64,000 nt of DNA from Cornus controversa. Taxonomy: Eukaryota > Streptophyta > Magnoliopsida > Cornales > Cornaceae. Below are positions 21,970 to 33,050 of this stretch, one piece after another (position 1 is the first letter of the stretch; each line of letters starts with the position of its first letter). Location: positions 29,708,336-29,772,335 of the forward strand of contig CM048849.1 in the NCBI GenBank assembly GCA_026545225.1. Reading direction: 5' to 3'. The notes under the pieces were generated by a model. The model was not told the DNA's origin, did not search any database, and worked only from the letters and a program-made list of their open reading frames with translations. The position numbers and the translations under genes are program-made.

Positions 21970-23280
21970 TGATTCGTGTGTGAGTGCGTCTCAATTAAAA
22001 TTACCACACTTCGCAATAGAACGAATTCCTTGCAGAATAGGGCTATCGAAAGGGGTGTCGAACCTCAGGGACTGTGGTCTGACTGAGTTGAATTGTTAGG
22101 ATTAATTCTAATTAAATTTAAAAGAAAAGAATTTTGATTTTTAATTCTAAATTAACTAATGAAGCAATTGAACAAAAGCAAGAAAAACTAAAGAGTGTAG
22201 AGAATATAAGATAAATCTAGGGTTATTGATTTTACCACTAACTTCACTATCAATGGTCAATTGAACTAACTATGGGGCATCATATCATGCATAAGTGGTG
22301 TCGGTGGCTACAAGCTCACCTTCATCTGTCAAGAGGATAACATATGATTAAGGCTAAGTCATGGACTATCTTCGATTGGCATGGGCCATCTGCCTAACTA
22401 CTCTAATCTAGGGTGCAGTATGGTCCATCTTCTCTAGGCATAATCCATCAAAGCTTTTAATGATATATTCAGTGAAAACCATTGTGTAATAATCACTCTC
22501 ATAATTACAAAAAATAAGAGAGATTGAGTTCAATAACAATAATCAAGTATCTAAGATAAGATAAGAAATCATTGAAATTGAATTTATAAGACTTTTATTG
22601 CTCAATTCTATAAGAAGAATCCTCTAAACTACATAATCTATGAATGAATACAAAAATCCCCAATAATTAGAACAATCAAACAAGTGATGTTTAGTTAGGG
22701 CTACATCAAAACCCTGGTGGCTGAACTAGCCGCCCATGGTAGAAGAAGAAGCTTCAACGGTTGAGGAAGAAGACATTATCTCCATGGAAGTATTGATACG
22801 CCTTGTTCTCCAATGATTCTCTACTCCAAAAGCTCTTTAAAGCTGCTACCAAGCCTCCTCAATATAGCCCCAATTTGTCACTTTTAATATCCAAGAGAAT
22901 ATGAAGAGTCCCCACCTAATTAGGAGACAATTAGGGTTTCCCGCAGCCCCTAATCAGGTGGGATTTTCTGCTGACTTTCGGCCCAAAGTTTGACCGAGTA
23001 GAAGTCCGATTCACGAAATTTAGGTGAAATACAAAAGTGTCCAGAATTGAATTTCATTCAACCTTTGCGAGAATTGAGTCAATTTGATGCTCGGCAATAA
23101 GAGTTACAAGCCATTTCCAAAATGGGATTAAAACTGTATTACGCGCAGAATTGGATTTCAGCCCGAAATACCCTTTAGCAGTTATAATTCTCTTGGACCT
23201 CTTCCTTGAGCTAATGTGAGTTAAAATATGGAGTTTAATGGATCCCTTTGATGTAGGCTTCATCTTACCCTCTTGCATGT
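21970..23280 (-). repeat. Solo LTR of the B family, left part (split by element A)
   Basis: Starts TGATTCGTGTGTGAGTG and aligns with both LTRs of element B (37906-39425 and 47098-48618). It continues at 36311-36473 after element A. The joined LTR is flanked by TATAT (21965-21969 and 36474-36478), the sign of a solo LTR left by LTR-LTR recombination. Confidence 0.9.
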
Positions 23281-24701
23281 TGATAAGTGTTCAATTCTAT
23301 GCATTTGAACCCTCTTTATTGCATACGTTGGTTCCGTTTTTGCGTTTACCGAGATATGTTTACGGTATTTTTGTGTTTTTGATGTTTTGCAGGTATTGGA
23401 GTAAATGGAGCAAAAATTGGAGGCTTTCTGCAATCAAGAGAAGAAATCAGGAAATGCAGCCAAGGCATCTCGATCAATCGAGATGTTGATTTCGATTAAT
23501 CGAAATCTCGATTGATCGAGATCTCATTTCGATTGATCGAAATCTCGATCAATCGAGATTCAATTTCGATCAATCGAAATGCTGCAGAGCCCACTTGGCC
23601 ACTTGCTCACCTGCTCTCCCACTTGCAACAAAATCCCCCTTTTTTGCACGACTTAGGGGGATTATCTGACTTGAACAAGACTTTTGGGGCCTTCTTGATA
23701 CAAGAGATATATATAATGATATATATATATATGGTGGGCCCCAAAGAAAGAAAAGAAGCCTAAAAGCACCAAAAGCCACATATATCTCATATATCTCTCA
23801 AGCAACAAAGGATATCAGAGGAGAGACTTTCGGGAGAGGAAGAGAGAGAGCTGAACCAGACCAAGAAGCTTCATTCTCTTCATCAATGGAAGGGTGCAAG
23901 GCAACCATGAGCAACTAACTCTTCTACTAGGGTGTTGGTTTCAACCCCTAGCCATGTAAACTTGTTCATCTTTGTAGCTCTTGGGATTTATATTTAAATG
24001 TTGATTATTTAGCCTAGTGATTATGTACACAAATACATCTCTTTTATATATTCATTTGATATGGAATTTATTCTTGTCTTAGAGTAGATTTTGTCACTTG
24101 AATGAACAACATTTGCATATTCCACAAGAAGTGCAAATGATGGCTAGATAATGGTATTTAATTGAATGTGTGATGTTAATTTGTATAGACCGTGCCAAGA
24201 CAAGGTAGTTTGGATGCATGTAGTGTTCACTTAGAGAGTAGAGTAATTAGGTAGTTAGTTAGGTTGAAGAGCTATGCTTGTTGAAGATGGATTATGATAG
24301 GTTAGCACACACATTGATCTTTTGATATGTCATTGAGGTCACAAGCCTAATGACATTGTTAGGCATTTAATTAATAAATCCCATGCTTGCTACACTTATG
24401 AACATGTGAATGGCTAGTGATGGAAACCAACCCTAGTTCTCTCTCCCAACTTTAAACTCTTTAATTTTCTTGTCATTTCATTCATGCAATAGTTTTTAAA
24501 CACAAAACCAAAAAATATGTTTTTAGAATTAAAGTAGAATTAATCTTCCCGTAAGACAATTGCGACTAGTCCTCGTGGGATCGATACCCTCCATATAGAA
24601 CCTTATCTACAAAGATTCGTGCTCTTGCGAGTGGTTAAATTATATTTTGATAAAAAGGGCAAAAATTAAGCTTACAATATAATTTAGTTCCGACCACATC
24701 A
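23281..24701 (+). repeat. Element A 5' LTR
   Basis: TGATAAGTGTTC...CCGACCACATCA with TG/CA ends. U3 carries six palindromic sites (separate entry) and a TATA-rich segment at 23706-23733 that is the likely core promoter. Confidence 0.95.
23466..23581. promoter_or_regulatory. Palindrome cassette in element A LTR (U3)
   Basis: Six consecutive 16-bp palindrome-like sites built on TCGATYRATCGA alternate strictly between TCTC...GAGA and TTTC...GAAA flanks. They lie about 130 bp upstream of the TATA-rich segment; the 3' LTR has the same cassette at about 35070-35185. The same motif recurs before the downstream ORF. A transcription-factor array is the simplest reading; no factor is assigned. Confidence 0.7.
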
Positions 24702-24707
24702 AAATTT

Positions 24708-24725
24708 TGGCGCCGTTGCCGGGGA
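24708..24725 (+). other. Primer-binding site, tRNA-Asp
   Basis: TGGCGCCGTTGCCGGGGA, six bases after the LTR end, is complementary to the 3' end of plant tRNA-Asp, the primer used by Athila-type elements. Confidence 0.92.
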
Positions 24726-24983
24726 CTACGGTTTTATTGTCGCCATTGGAAGATTAAATCTGGTTTAATTCTTAGGCTAGAAATTCTTTCATTCTTTTGT
24801 ACATATTTTGTCTTTATTTCTCAAATTTCTTGATTTTAGGTATAACACATAACGGGCATCTAAGAGAAGTAAACTTAGAACCCTTTGTAAGTATAACGCC
24901 TAAAATTAGTGGTTTGAATTCATTCATTCTTTTGTATATATTTGTTTATCTTGTATATTGAGGTGTTGTTCTATTGGTAATGC

Positions 24984-27900
24984 ATGCTAGGTAGACGGTC
25001 ATTGTCACTTCCTTTGCTTCCGTGTAACATTGAACTTGAACGAACACTTAGACAACGTAGAGGAACCTCTAGGGACCCTATATTGCCTAGGACTGAAAAC
25101 ATGGATCCAAATGAGAGACAACCTCCCGGTCTACCTCCTTTTAATCATGAACAACCACCTCCACCACCACCTCCTCAAGGAGAGTTGCTTATGGACTTTT
25201 ACCTTCCGACTACATTTGAAGTACCTTCATGTATTCAATTTCCGGATGTAGCGGCAAATCAATTCGAAATAAAGTCCTCCACCATCAATCTTCTTAATAG
25301 CTTCCACGGTCTTCCTAATGAGGATCCGTACCGGCACTTAGATTACTTCCTTTCCGTGTGTTCCACTATTCGTGTACCACACTTTACGGAGGATGATCTA
25401 AAGCTGCGTATGTTCCCCTTCTCCCTAAAAGATAAAGCTAGAAGTTGGTTCAACTCCTTAGAACCTAACTCAATCCATTCTTGGGCGGAGATGCAAATAG
25501 AGTTCTTGAAAAAATACTTCCCAATGGGTAAGACAAGTGATATTCGGCGAGCAATCACCGGATTCACCCAAATTGACCAAGAACAATTCCATGAGACGTG
25601 GGAGAGGTTAAAAGATCTTTTAAAATCTTGTCCGCATCATGCTGTCCCAAAATGGCAGCTAGTGCAAAGTTTTTATGATGGGGTGAGTGAGCAACATAGA
25701 CAAATGATAGACTCCGCGTGTGGGGGTGGATATCTTTCGAAAAGCCCCGATGAGGCATGGAAACTTTTTCAAACCCTAAGCAACAATTCAGCTCAACGCT
25801 CCTCCACTAGGAAAGGGAAGGCCACCCAACCTTGTAGAGGCGTGCATGAGATTTCACGGGTAGATGAGGTTGCCATGCAAGTAGAAGCCTTGTCCCGAAA
25901 AATGGATTTAATCATGAAAAATGGGCTGCCTACTCCAAACCAATCTGTCCAAAATCAGGAAGGTTGTTCGTTTTGCTATAGTACTTCACATTTCGTGCGG
26001 GATTGTCCTATTGCCGGGCAATCTCCCGATTATGCTCAAGAGCAAGCGAATGCCTTGTATGCTAAACAACTGAATGATCCATATTCGAACACGTACAATC
26101 CTGGTTACAAGAACCATCCGGCTTTCTCATGGAAACCTCCAGAATCAAGTCCCTCTTTCCAAGGGCACAACTCTTTTAATTCCCCCTCTCAACAGCCTCA
26201 TTATAGGCCAAACCTTCAACCGTACAATCAAAAATCTAATTACCAACAACCACCACCTCCTCCGAGAAGCCAAAGCTTTGAAGAAAGAGTGATAAGCAAT
26301 CTTGAGGCCAATACCCGCTTATTGCAAACTCACTCTCAATCAATCTCTAAGCTTGAAGCCAATGCTCAATCTATGGCTAGGTTAGAAGCTCAAATCGGGC
26401 AACTAGCTAATGCCTTAAATAGAAGAGAGGAAGGTAAGTTGCCGAGTCAACCGGTGGTGAACCCCAAAGGTGTGCATATGATTGAAGATCCATCATCTTC
26501 AACTTGTAATGCTCCTCCGGAGCAAGTTCAATCAATCACAACCTTGAGAAGTGGCAAAATCATTAACTCCAAGGTAGGGGAGGAAGAGAGAAAGGAATTC
26601 CAAGAGCAACCTAAAAATCCAAAAGAATCCCAATTAAATCCAAAATCGTTTCCGTTAAATCCAAATTTGCAAAATACCCCTTCAAATCCAAAGGGAAAGG
26701 CAAGTAAAGTTGTGTCGTCATCGATTCCAAATCTTGACACCTCTTATGAACCTCCGGTTCCTTTTCCTCAAAGATTGAAGGAACCTTCTCATTTCGGGAA
26801 GCAAGGAGAGAAAATCCAAGACATGATGGAGATCTTCAAACAAGTAAAGATCAATCTCCCTCTCCTTGATGCTATTCGACAAATTCCCTCCTATGCGAAA
26901 TTCTTGAAGGACTTGTGCACTCAAAAGCGCAAATCTAGGAATAATGTTCCTAAGAAAGTCTTCTTAACTGAGCACATAAGCTCTATTTTCCAACACCATG
27001 CCCCTCCTAAATTCAAAGATCCGGGTGCTCCGACCATTTCGTGCACCATCGGAAATCAATCTTTTGAAAAAGCACTTCTTGATTTAGGGGCTAGTGTCAA
27101 TGTGCTTCCATTCTCAGTTTACCAACAACTAGGTTTGGGGGAACTCAAGCATACCACGGTTGTGTTACAACTTGCCGACCGTTCGGTGAGGCAACCACGT
27201 GGCATCATTGAGGATGTCATCATTCAAGTGGACAAATTCTATTTTCCGGTGGACTTCATAGTCCTTGACACGGAACCGGTCCAAAATCCGAAGCATCATA
27301 TCCCTATCATTCTAGGTCGTCCATTCTTGGCCACGGCAAACGCTTGCGTTAATTGCCGTACCGGAGTGATGGACATCTCTTTTGGGAATATGAAAGTCCG
27401 CTTGAACATCTTCAATGCTTCTCACCACACATCCGATAACGAAAGTGAGTGCTTTTGTGTCGATGTTGTGGACGACCTTGTTCAAAAAGCACTTCCTTCT
27501 ATTCTTTCCAAGGACCCTTTAGAGGCATGCCTAAATCACTTCAACTATGAGGATTTTGACATTGACCAATCCATATGTGAAGTCAATTCCATGCTCGATG
27601 TTAATACTGTCATGGATTTGCCTAAGTGGAGAGTTCCGAGAGAACCCTTGCCCCCTTTGTCCAAAACTTCCCAAACTCCTTCTTTAATTTCCCCACCACA
27701 ACTTGAGCTCAAGCCCCTACCGGCTACACTCAAGTATATTTTCTTGGGTGCTAATGAGACCCTTCCAGTCATTATTGCTTCCAATCTTACCAATGATCAA
27801 GAGATGGAACTTATTAAGGTGCTCACAGAGCACAAAGAAGCAATAGGCTGGAGTGTGGCAGATCTCAAGGGAATAGATCATTCTATTTGTATGCACCGCA

Positions 27901-30089
27901 TACACTTGGAAGAGGATGCTAAGACCTCAAGGGAGGCACAACGTCGATTAAATCCAAATATGAAGGACGTTGTCATGAAGGAGGTGGTGAAGTTACTAGA
28001 TGCGGGAATCATATACCCCATCTCTAATAGCAAGTGGGTTAGTCCCACTCAAGTGGTTCCAAAGAAGTCAGGTATTACGGTACAAACAAATGACAAGGGT
28101 GAATTAGTTCCCCAACGCACCACCACGGGTTGGAGAGTGTGCATAGACTATAGGAAATTAAATTCAGCCACTCGGAAAGATCACTTCCCCCTCCCATTCA
28201 TTGATCAGATATTGGAAAGATTAGCCGGGCAAAGTTTTTATTATTTTTTAGATGGATATTCCGGCTATAATCAGGTTGCTATAGACCCGAGGGACCAAGA
28301 AAAAACCACCTTTACATGTCCCTTCGGCACATTTGCTTATAGACGCATGCCCTTTGGGTTGTGCAATGCACCGGCGACTTTTCAACGGTGTATGATGTCT
28401 ATCTTCTCGGACATGGTGAAAAAATTCTTGGAAGTGTTTATGGATGATTTTTCCGTTTTTGGGCCTTCATTTGAATCATGCCTCCAAAATCTAGCTTGTG
28501 TTCTCAAACGATGTCAAGAGACCAACCTAATTCTTAGTTGGGAAAAGAGCCATTTTATGGTTCAAGAGGGTATTGTCCTAGGGCACATTGTGTCTAAGAG
28601 AGGAATAGAGGTTGACAAAGCCAAGGTTGAACTCATTTCCAAACTTCCTCTACCATCAACGGTGAGAGAGATTCGTTCATTCCTTGGGCATGTGGGCTTT
28701 TATCACCGTTTTATCAAAGACTTTAGCAAGATCTCTCGGCCTTTGTGTCGCCTTCTTGAAAAAGAGTCTTGCTTTACCTTTGATGAAGCGTGCCTTTACG
28801 CTTTTGAAAAACTCCGCAACATGCTTACAACTGCTCCAATTCTAATCCCTCCAAATTGGGCTCTCCCATTTGAGATTATGTGTGATGCATCCGATTATGC
28901 CATGGGTGCTGTCTTAGGGCAACGAATAGACAAACTGCCACATGTAATCTACTACGCAAGTAAAACCCTTTCCGAGGCTCAAATCAATTATACCACCACG
29001 GAAAAGGAATTGCTTGCGGTAGTATTTGCATTGGACAAATTTCGAGCTTATTTATTGGGTTCAAAGGTCATTGTCTATTCGGACCATGCTGCCCTCCGGC
29101 ATCTTTTGGCCAAAAAGGACACTAAGCCTAGGTTGATCCGATGGATACTCTTGTTGCAAGAGTTCAATTTTGAAATTAGAGACAAAAAGGGAACCGAAAA
29201 TGTGGTGGCTGACCACCTGTCTAGAATTCTTGTTGAATCCCTCCATAATTCCATTCCAGTTTGTGAATCCTTCCCGGATGAACAACTCTTTGTCATCTCT
29301 CAAGAGAGTATCCCTTGGTATGCGGATGTGGTTAATTACTTGGCAACCGGTAAGATACCATCTTCTTGGACCAAGCAAGAGAAGGATCGTTTTCTCTCCC
29401 AATCACGATCATATTATTGGGACGATCCTCAATTGTTCAAATATTGCCCCGATCAGATAATTCGAAGGTGTGTGCCCAACAGTGAATTCCAAAGCATTCT
29501 CAAGTTTTGTCATACACTCGCTTGTGGGGGGCACTTTAGTGCTAAGAAAACCGCAACAAAAATTCTCCAATGCGGATTTTTCTGGCCGACACTTCATCGG
29601 GATGCATATTCATTCTGCCGCTCTTGTGAGCGATGTCAGCGCCTTGGCGCGATGTCTCGGAAGGACATGATGCCTCTTAACCCTATTCTTATCATTGAAA
29701 TATTTGATGTGTGGGGCATTGACTTCATGGGACCATTTCCACCCTCTACTGGTCATGAGTACATACTTGTGGCGGTGGACTACGTAATTAAGTGGATAGA
29801 GGCCGTTGCTACCATAACCAATGATCACGCAGTCGTGGTTAAATTCATTCAAGCTAACATTTTTAGCCGGTTTGGTACGCCTCGGGCCATCATCAGTGAC
29901 GGAGGTAAACATTTCTGTAACCGGTTCCTTCGAACCTTGCTTCTCAAATACTCCGTCACGCACAAAGTAGCCACCCCATACCATCCTCAAACTAGTGGCC
30001 AAGTAGAAATATCCAATAGGGAGATTAAGAACATTCTTCAGAAAACTGTTCGGCCCCGACCGGAAGGATTGGTCATTGCGACTAAATGA
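24984..30089 (+). CDS. Element A gag-pol polyprotein (frameshifted near the end)
   Basis: A 1701-codon open frame. The ATG at 24984 is preferred because the earlier one at 24980 meets a stop after four codons, and the N-terminal ERTLRQRR matches element B. Domains: proline-rich leader; gag capsid-like domain (about residues 140-270, [13 protein letters not shown]); CCHC zinc knuckle [14 protein letters not shown] (about 328); aspartic protease [12 protein letters not shown] (about 698); reverse transcriptase with CIDYRKLN (about 1050) and catalytic FMDD (about 1151); RNase H with [11 protein letters not shown] (about 1300), TEKELLA and YSDHAAL; integrase with HHCC finger (about 1508-1555) and DDE core GIDFMGPF / SDGGKHFCN / [11 protein letters not shown] (about 1577, 1638, 1673). 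Near 30054-30057 one extra C in CGGCCCC shifts the frame, giving a short false tail and stop. Cytoplasmic replication of element RNA and nuclear integration are the family roles. Confidence 0.93.
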   Translation: MLGRRSLSLPLLPCNIELERTLRQRRGTSRDPILPRTENMDPNERQPPGLPPFNHEQPPPPPPPQGELLMDFYLPTTFEVPSCIQFPDVAANQFEIKSSTINLLNSFHGLPNEDPYRHLDYFLSVCSTIRVPHFTEDDLKLRMFPFSLKDKARSWFNSLEPNSIHSWAEMQIEFLKKYFPMGKTSDIRRAITGFTQIDQEQFHETWERLKDLLKSCPHHAVPKWQLVQSFYDGVSEQHRQMIDSACGGGYLSKSPDEAWKLFQTLSNNSAQRSSTRKGKATQPCRGVHEISRVDEVAMQVEALSRKMDLIMKNGLPTPNQSVQNQEGCSFCYSTSHFVRDCPIAGQSPDYAQEQANALYAKQLNDPYSNTYNPGYKNHPAFSWKPPESSPSFQGHNSFNSPSQQPHYRPNLQPYNQKSNYQQPPPPPRSQSFEERVISNLEANTRLLQTHSQSISKLEANAQSMARLEAQIGQLANALNRREEGKLPSQPVVNPKGVHMIEDPSSSTCNAPPEQVQSITTLRSGKIINSKVGEEERKEFQEQPKNPKESQLNPKSFPLNPNLQNTPSNPKGKASKVVSSSIPNLDTSYEPPVPFPQRLKEPSHFGKQGEKIQDMMEIFKQVKINLPLLDAIRQIPSYAKFLKDLCTQKRKSRNNVPKKVFLTEHISSIFQHHAPPKFKDPGAPTISCTIGNQSFEKALLDLGASVNVLPFSVYQQLGLGELKHTTVVLQLADRSVRQPRGIIEDVIIQVDKFYFPVDFIVLDTEPVQNPKHHIPIILGRPFLATANACVNCRTGVMDISFGNMKVRLNIFNASHHTSDNESECFCVDVVDDLVQKALPSILSKDPLEACLNHFNYEDFDIDQSICEVNSMLDVNTVMDLPKWRVPREPLPPLSKTSQTPSLISPPQLELKPLPATLKYIFLGANETLPVIIASNLTNDQEMELIKVLTEHKEAIGWSVADLKGIDHSICMHRIHLEEDAKTSREAQRRLNPNMKDVVMKEVVKLLDAGIIYPISNSKWVSPTQVVPKKSGITVQTNDKGELVPQRTTTGWRVCIDYRKLNSATRKDHFPLPFIDQILERLAGQSFYYFLDGYSGYNQVAIDPRDQEKTTFTCPFGTFAYRRMPFGLCNAPATFQRCMMSIFSDMVKKFLEVFMDDFSVFGPSFESCLQNLACVLKRCQETNLILSWEKSHFMVQEGIVLGHIVSKRGIEVDKAKVELISKLPLPSTVREIRSFLGHVGFYHRFIKDFSKISRPLCRLLEKESCFTFDEACLYAFEKLRNMLTTAPILIPPNWALPFEIMCDASDYAMGAVLGQRIDKLPHVIYYASKTLSEAQINYTTTEKELLAVVFALDKFRAYLLGSKVIVYSDHAALRHLLAKKDTKPRLIRWILLLQEFNFEIRDKKGTENVVADHLSRILVESLHNSIPVCESFPDEQLFVISQESIPWYADVVNYLATGKIPSSWTKQEKDRFLSQSRSYYWDDPQLFKYCPDQIIRRCVPNSEFQSILKFCHTLACGGHFSAKKTATKILQCGFFWPTLHRDAYSFCRSCERCQRLGAMSRKDMMPLNPILIIEIFDVWGIDFMGPFPPSTGHEYILVAVDYVIKWIEAVATITNDHAVVVKFIQANIFSRFGTPRAIISDGGKHFCNRFLRTLLLKYSVTHKVATPYHPQTSGQVEISNREIKNILQKTVRPRPEGLVIATK

Positions 30090-30617
30090 TGCATTATGGG
30101 CATACCGAACTGCATATAAAACTCCCATTGGAATGTCACCGTATCGGTTGGTTTATGGCAAGGCGTGCCATCTTTCGGTTGAATTGGAGCATAAAGCTAT
30201 GTGGGCCACCAAAACTTTCAATTTTGACATGAAAAAGGCCGGTTCTAATCGAAAGCTTCAATTAAATGAATTGAAAAATTGCGACATGATGCGTATGAGA
30301 ATGCAAAAATCTATAAGGCAAAGTCCAAAGCCTTTCATGATCGTAATATTCGAGTTAAAACATTTTCGCCGGGCCAAAAATTTTGGTTGTACAAGTCACG
30401 CCTCCATTTGTTTCCCGGAAAACTTCGCTCCCGTTGGGATGGTCCATTTTTGGTTAACTCCGTCGCTCCCCATGGAGCGGTGGAATTGAAGGACTTGAAA
30501 GATGGCTCGATGTTCAAAGTAAACGGGCAGCGCTTAAAAGTGTGCATGGATGACCAAGTCACCACCGAATACGTGGATGTCGTCACTTTGACGGATCCCG
30601 TGTATTTTGACTCGTGA
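30058..30617 (+). pseudogene. Element A integrase C-terminus, two frameshifts
   Basis: After the extra C, the normal sequence resumes in another frame ([20 protein letters not shown]...), then shifts again near 30270 in a run of A's, and ends in the third frame with [17 protein letters not shown] and [14 protein letters not shown] before TGA at 30615-30617. Element B keeps the same region in one frame, which fixes both shift positions. Both shifts lie in homopolymers, so sequencing error is possible. If real, integrase loses its C-terminal domain. Confidence 0.85.
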
Positions 30618-30787
30618 GCTGATACGGACGTCGCGCCATAGACGTGTAAGGTGGGGAAGCCATGGTAGCTATCACTCTTCCATGATGTCCCTTTAATCCA
30701 AAGTAGGTGTGTATCTAAGCAATGTAGTATCTAATTCCCAAATATCCAAGTCCCTGGAGCATAACTCAAGCTGACTATTTTTGAGCA

Positions 30788-31170
30788 TTTCGATTGATCG
30801 AAACAAAGACTTCGATCAATCGAAATTTTGATTGATCGAGATCTCATTTTCGATTGATCAAAAAATTGCAGAGATTTGCCAAGTCCAAAGTCCCGAGAGG
30901 TAGTATTCTTCGATTGCACTTCGATAGGTTTTCGATCCATCGAACATTTTGATCGATCGAAATGGGATTTCGATTGATCGAAATAAAATTTTGATTGAAT
31001 GAATTAAATGTTCGATTGATCGAAGTAAGAGGGTGATTCAGTGAAGGAATTCTCGATTGATCGAAGAGACAATCTCGATCCATCGAACCTGGTTTCGATT
31101 GATCGAAGCAAGATTTCGATCAATCAAAATTTCGATTGATCGAAATGCACATCTCGATCAATCGAGATGC
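30788..31170. promoter_or_regulatory. Internal palindrome array upstream of element A's second ORF
   Basis: About 14-16 copies of TTCGATTGATCGAA and variants (TCGATCAATCGA, TCGATCCATCGA, TTGATCGATCGAA) lie between the pol end and the next ORF. The last site has the CTCGATCAATCGAG flank type seen in the LTR. GCAGAG contexts nearby also occur beside the LTR cassette, hinting that a U3 piece was duplicated here. Confidence 0.7.
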
Positions 31171-31198
31171 ACGCGGAGCCTGCACGTGAGCTGAAAAT

Positions 31199-31237
31199 CT
31201 ATTTAAACCGTTGGGCTTCCCTCCCAGTTTATAAAAA
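31199..31237 (+). promoter_or_regulatory. Candidate internal TATA boxes
   Basis: CTATTTAAACC (31199-31209) and TTTATAAAAA (31228-31237) follow the palindrome array and precede a CT-rich leader, the arrangement of a plant core promoter. Position and motif only. Confidence 0.5.
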
Positions 31238-31430
31238 CCGTCCGACTTCTTCTCTCCCTCTGTGCGATCCAAACCTTCTCCAATCACTCCCGAGCACTCG
31301 ATCTACCATTCCCGATCATCCGCCGCCATCCGACGCAATCCGAAGCCGCCGCTAGCACTTGCGCGATCTTCTCTTCGCGGCTGCGAGTGGAGTTTTCTTC
31401 GGTTGAGCCTTTCATCTTCTTCCTCACGAG

Positions 31431-31815
31431 GTACGTGATGCATGGCTATTTTTTGTTTACTTTCTCGCCATTTTTGATAGTTTTACGGCTTAATAAACAT
31501 AGTTAGATCATGTTGGGGTGGATGGTTGCGATTGCGATATCTGTAACGAGATTTTGGGGGTTTCGGGGGTAGGAATTCATGTAGGAGTGAGATTTGGCAT
31601 TTTCTTCGTTTCAAACACTCAGTGTACGGTGTGTAACCGCGGCACCTTCGTTTCTGTTGCACCCGTTCACATTGTCTCCTCGAGAGCGACTTTTCGCATT
31701 CTTGTCAGTACCACGGACCAGGACTTCATTTTTATTTTTATTCTTTTAGTTTATTAGTAGTTTAACTTTCTTCTTACTCACCTTTTATTTACGTACTTTT
31801 TGGAATCAAGTGCAG
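31431..31815 (+). other. Candidate leader intron before element A's second ORF
   Basis: Donor GAG|GTACGTGA at 31431 and acceptor AAGTGCAG ending at 31815, with T-rich sequence and a CTTACTCAC branch-like motif between them, bracket a 385-nt stretch that ends 14 bases before the ATG. Element B has a strong GTAAGT donor at the matching place. No transcript evidence. Confidence 0.45.
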
Positions 31816-31829
31816 ACTGTTCTGAGACC

Positions 31830-33050
31830 ATGGCGAGGGTGAAGAATGCCGCCGGTGCTGTTCGTGATGTGCCCGGGAGAGCCTTCCAGTCTCGGAAGTT
31901 CCACCCGGAGCAGGTTTTTGACTTAGCCGAGTTCGAGAGGCGTCCCGACACCGCGTGGACTGTTGTCGAGCTCAGGAGGCGTCGCCTCGACCGACTATGT
32001 GTGCCTCCTACTGACATGGCACACGAGCGCTTAGTGCAGGTCTTCTATGAGCACATGACCTACTCCTGCACAGCGCCGGATACACTAGAGACGGTCGTGG
32101 GCACCGTCATGATCACGATTACGCCGAGCCGGATTGCTCATATGCTCAGCATCCCTCACCAGCAGCCGTCGGACATGGTTGGCCCAGGCGGTCAACCACT
32201 TTACAGTGCCGCACTCCCAGCAGACACGACGCTGTTCTCGATCGTGATGGACATGTGTGGCGGGGCATTTAACACGTCCAGTCACAACTGCACGTCCAAA
32301 TCGATGTGCCCGAGCAGATATTGGTTCCTAGACACCGTTCTCCTTAAGAACGCGTGTCCGCTGCAGCACGTGGCTGAGCGCAGGGGTGACCTCCTCCGTT
32401 GCCTCTATGCTTTCCACACGGGCGCTTGGTTTTCTGTCCCATCGCTGATCTGGGGGCAGATGCACAAAGTCTGGGATGGCCTCGTCAACAAGAGGAAGAG
32501 CAGAGCAGCGAGTTGGCGGCTTCCCTTCCCTTTCCTGATCGCCGCTTTTCTCAGTAGTGCCAGTATTCCGGTCAGTCAGACTGATGTCCGGTTGGCACCG
32601 CCCACCCGCTTCACATCTACTCAGTGGGAGCGGGTGAGGCGACACTTAGAGCGACAGGACCACCAGGGTGATCCACCAGACGATGTCGATATGGATGCCC
32701 CGGTGGAGGCGGATGAGGGCGAGCCAGCAGAGGCTGCGTCAGAAGATGAGGAGATGGGGGAGGAGGAGATGGATGTCGCTGCAGAGCAGCATGATATCTT
32801 AGCGACGGGCTATTCCTGCCTGGCGGCTGACGTTGAGCGGCTCCAGCAGAGTTTTGACGAGCACGTCCAGGTGACGCAGAGTCAGTTGGCAGGTATTCGG
32901 ACAGACATTTCTTCTCTGGCACAGGGCCAGAGAGCGATCTTAGACGAGTTCCGAGCCTTCCGGCAGGACCTGCAGTTCCTGTTCGCAGGTCGAGCCTCCA
33001 CCTCCACTTCTGCTCCCATCGAGCCACCACCACCACCCGCCCTCGAGTAG
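31830..33050 (+). CDS. Element A downstream (env-position) ORF, plant transposon protein
   Basis: 406 codons from ATG at 31830 in excellent plant context (GACCATGGC). An in-frame TTG at 31800 lies before the likely splice acceptor and is not the start. The N-terminal two thirds form a globular domain (RLVQVFYEHM..., then WFLDTVLLKNACP and IWGQM) resembling the plant transposon-protein families found after Athila pol; the closest I can name is a Transposase_32-like domain. Then comes an acidic stretch (about residues 285-325) and a coiled coil (about 340-390), ending in a proline-rich tail. The homologue in element B shares WFLD-VLLKN-CP and the same tail layout. No signal peptide or transmembrane helix is visible, so calling it an envelope protein is unsupported. 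The ORF is strikingly GC-rich compared with the AT-rich pol and LTRs. Function unknown. Confidence 0.8.
   Translation: MARVKNAAGAVRDVPGRAFQSRKFHPEQVFDLAEFERRPDTAWTVVELRRRRLDRLCVPPTDMAHERLVQVFYEHMTYSCTAPDTLETVVGTVMITITPSRIAHMLSIPHQQPSDMVGPGGQPLYSAALPADTTLFSIVMDMCGGAFNTSSHNCTSKSMCPSRYWFLDTVLLKNACPLQHVAERRGDLLRCLYAFHTGAWFSVPSLIWGQMHKVWDGLVNKRKSRAASWRLPFPFLIAAFLSSASIPVSQTDVRLAPPTRFTSTQWERVRRHLERQDHQGDPPDDVDMDAPVEADEGEPAEAASEDEEMGEEEMDVAAEQHDILATGYSCLAADVERLQQSFDEHVQVTQSQLAGIRTDISSLAQGQRAILDEFRAFRQDLQFLFAGRASTSTSAPIEPPPPPALE

Noticed and set aside
23512..23763. Open frames inside element A LTRs, present identically at 35116-35367
   Set aside because: They translate the palindrome cassette and TATA region of U3 and have no protein-like content.
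29610..30128. 172-codon minus-strand frame opposite integrase
   Set aside because: Antisense shadow of the conserved integrase core; no independent domain.
30731..31083. Minus-strand frames with repeated SIDR/FDQS words
   Set aside because: They are translations of the TCGATTGATCGA array, produced by the repeat itself.
30788..31170. CRISPR-like regularly spaced repeats
   Set aside because: Repeats are short palindromes with irregular spacers, inside a plant retrotransposon; no cas genes and the wrong kind of organism.
31830..33050. Envelope glycoprotein for the post-pol ORFs of elements A and B
   Set aside because: No signal peptide, transmembrane helix, cleavage site or glycosylation-rich ectodomain; an acidic plus coiled-coil tail fits an intracellular protein.
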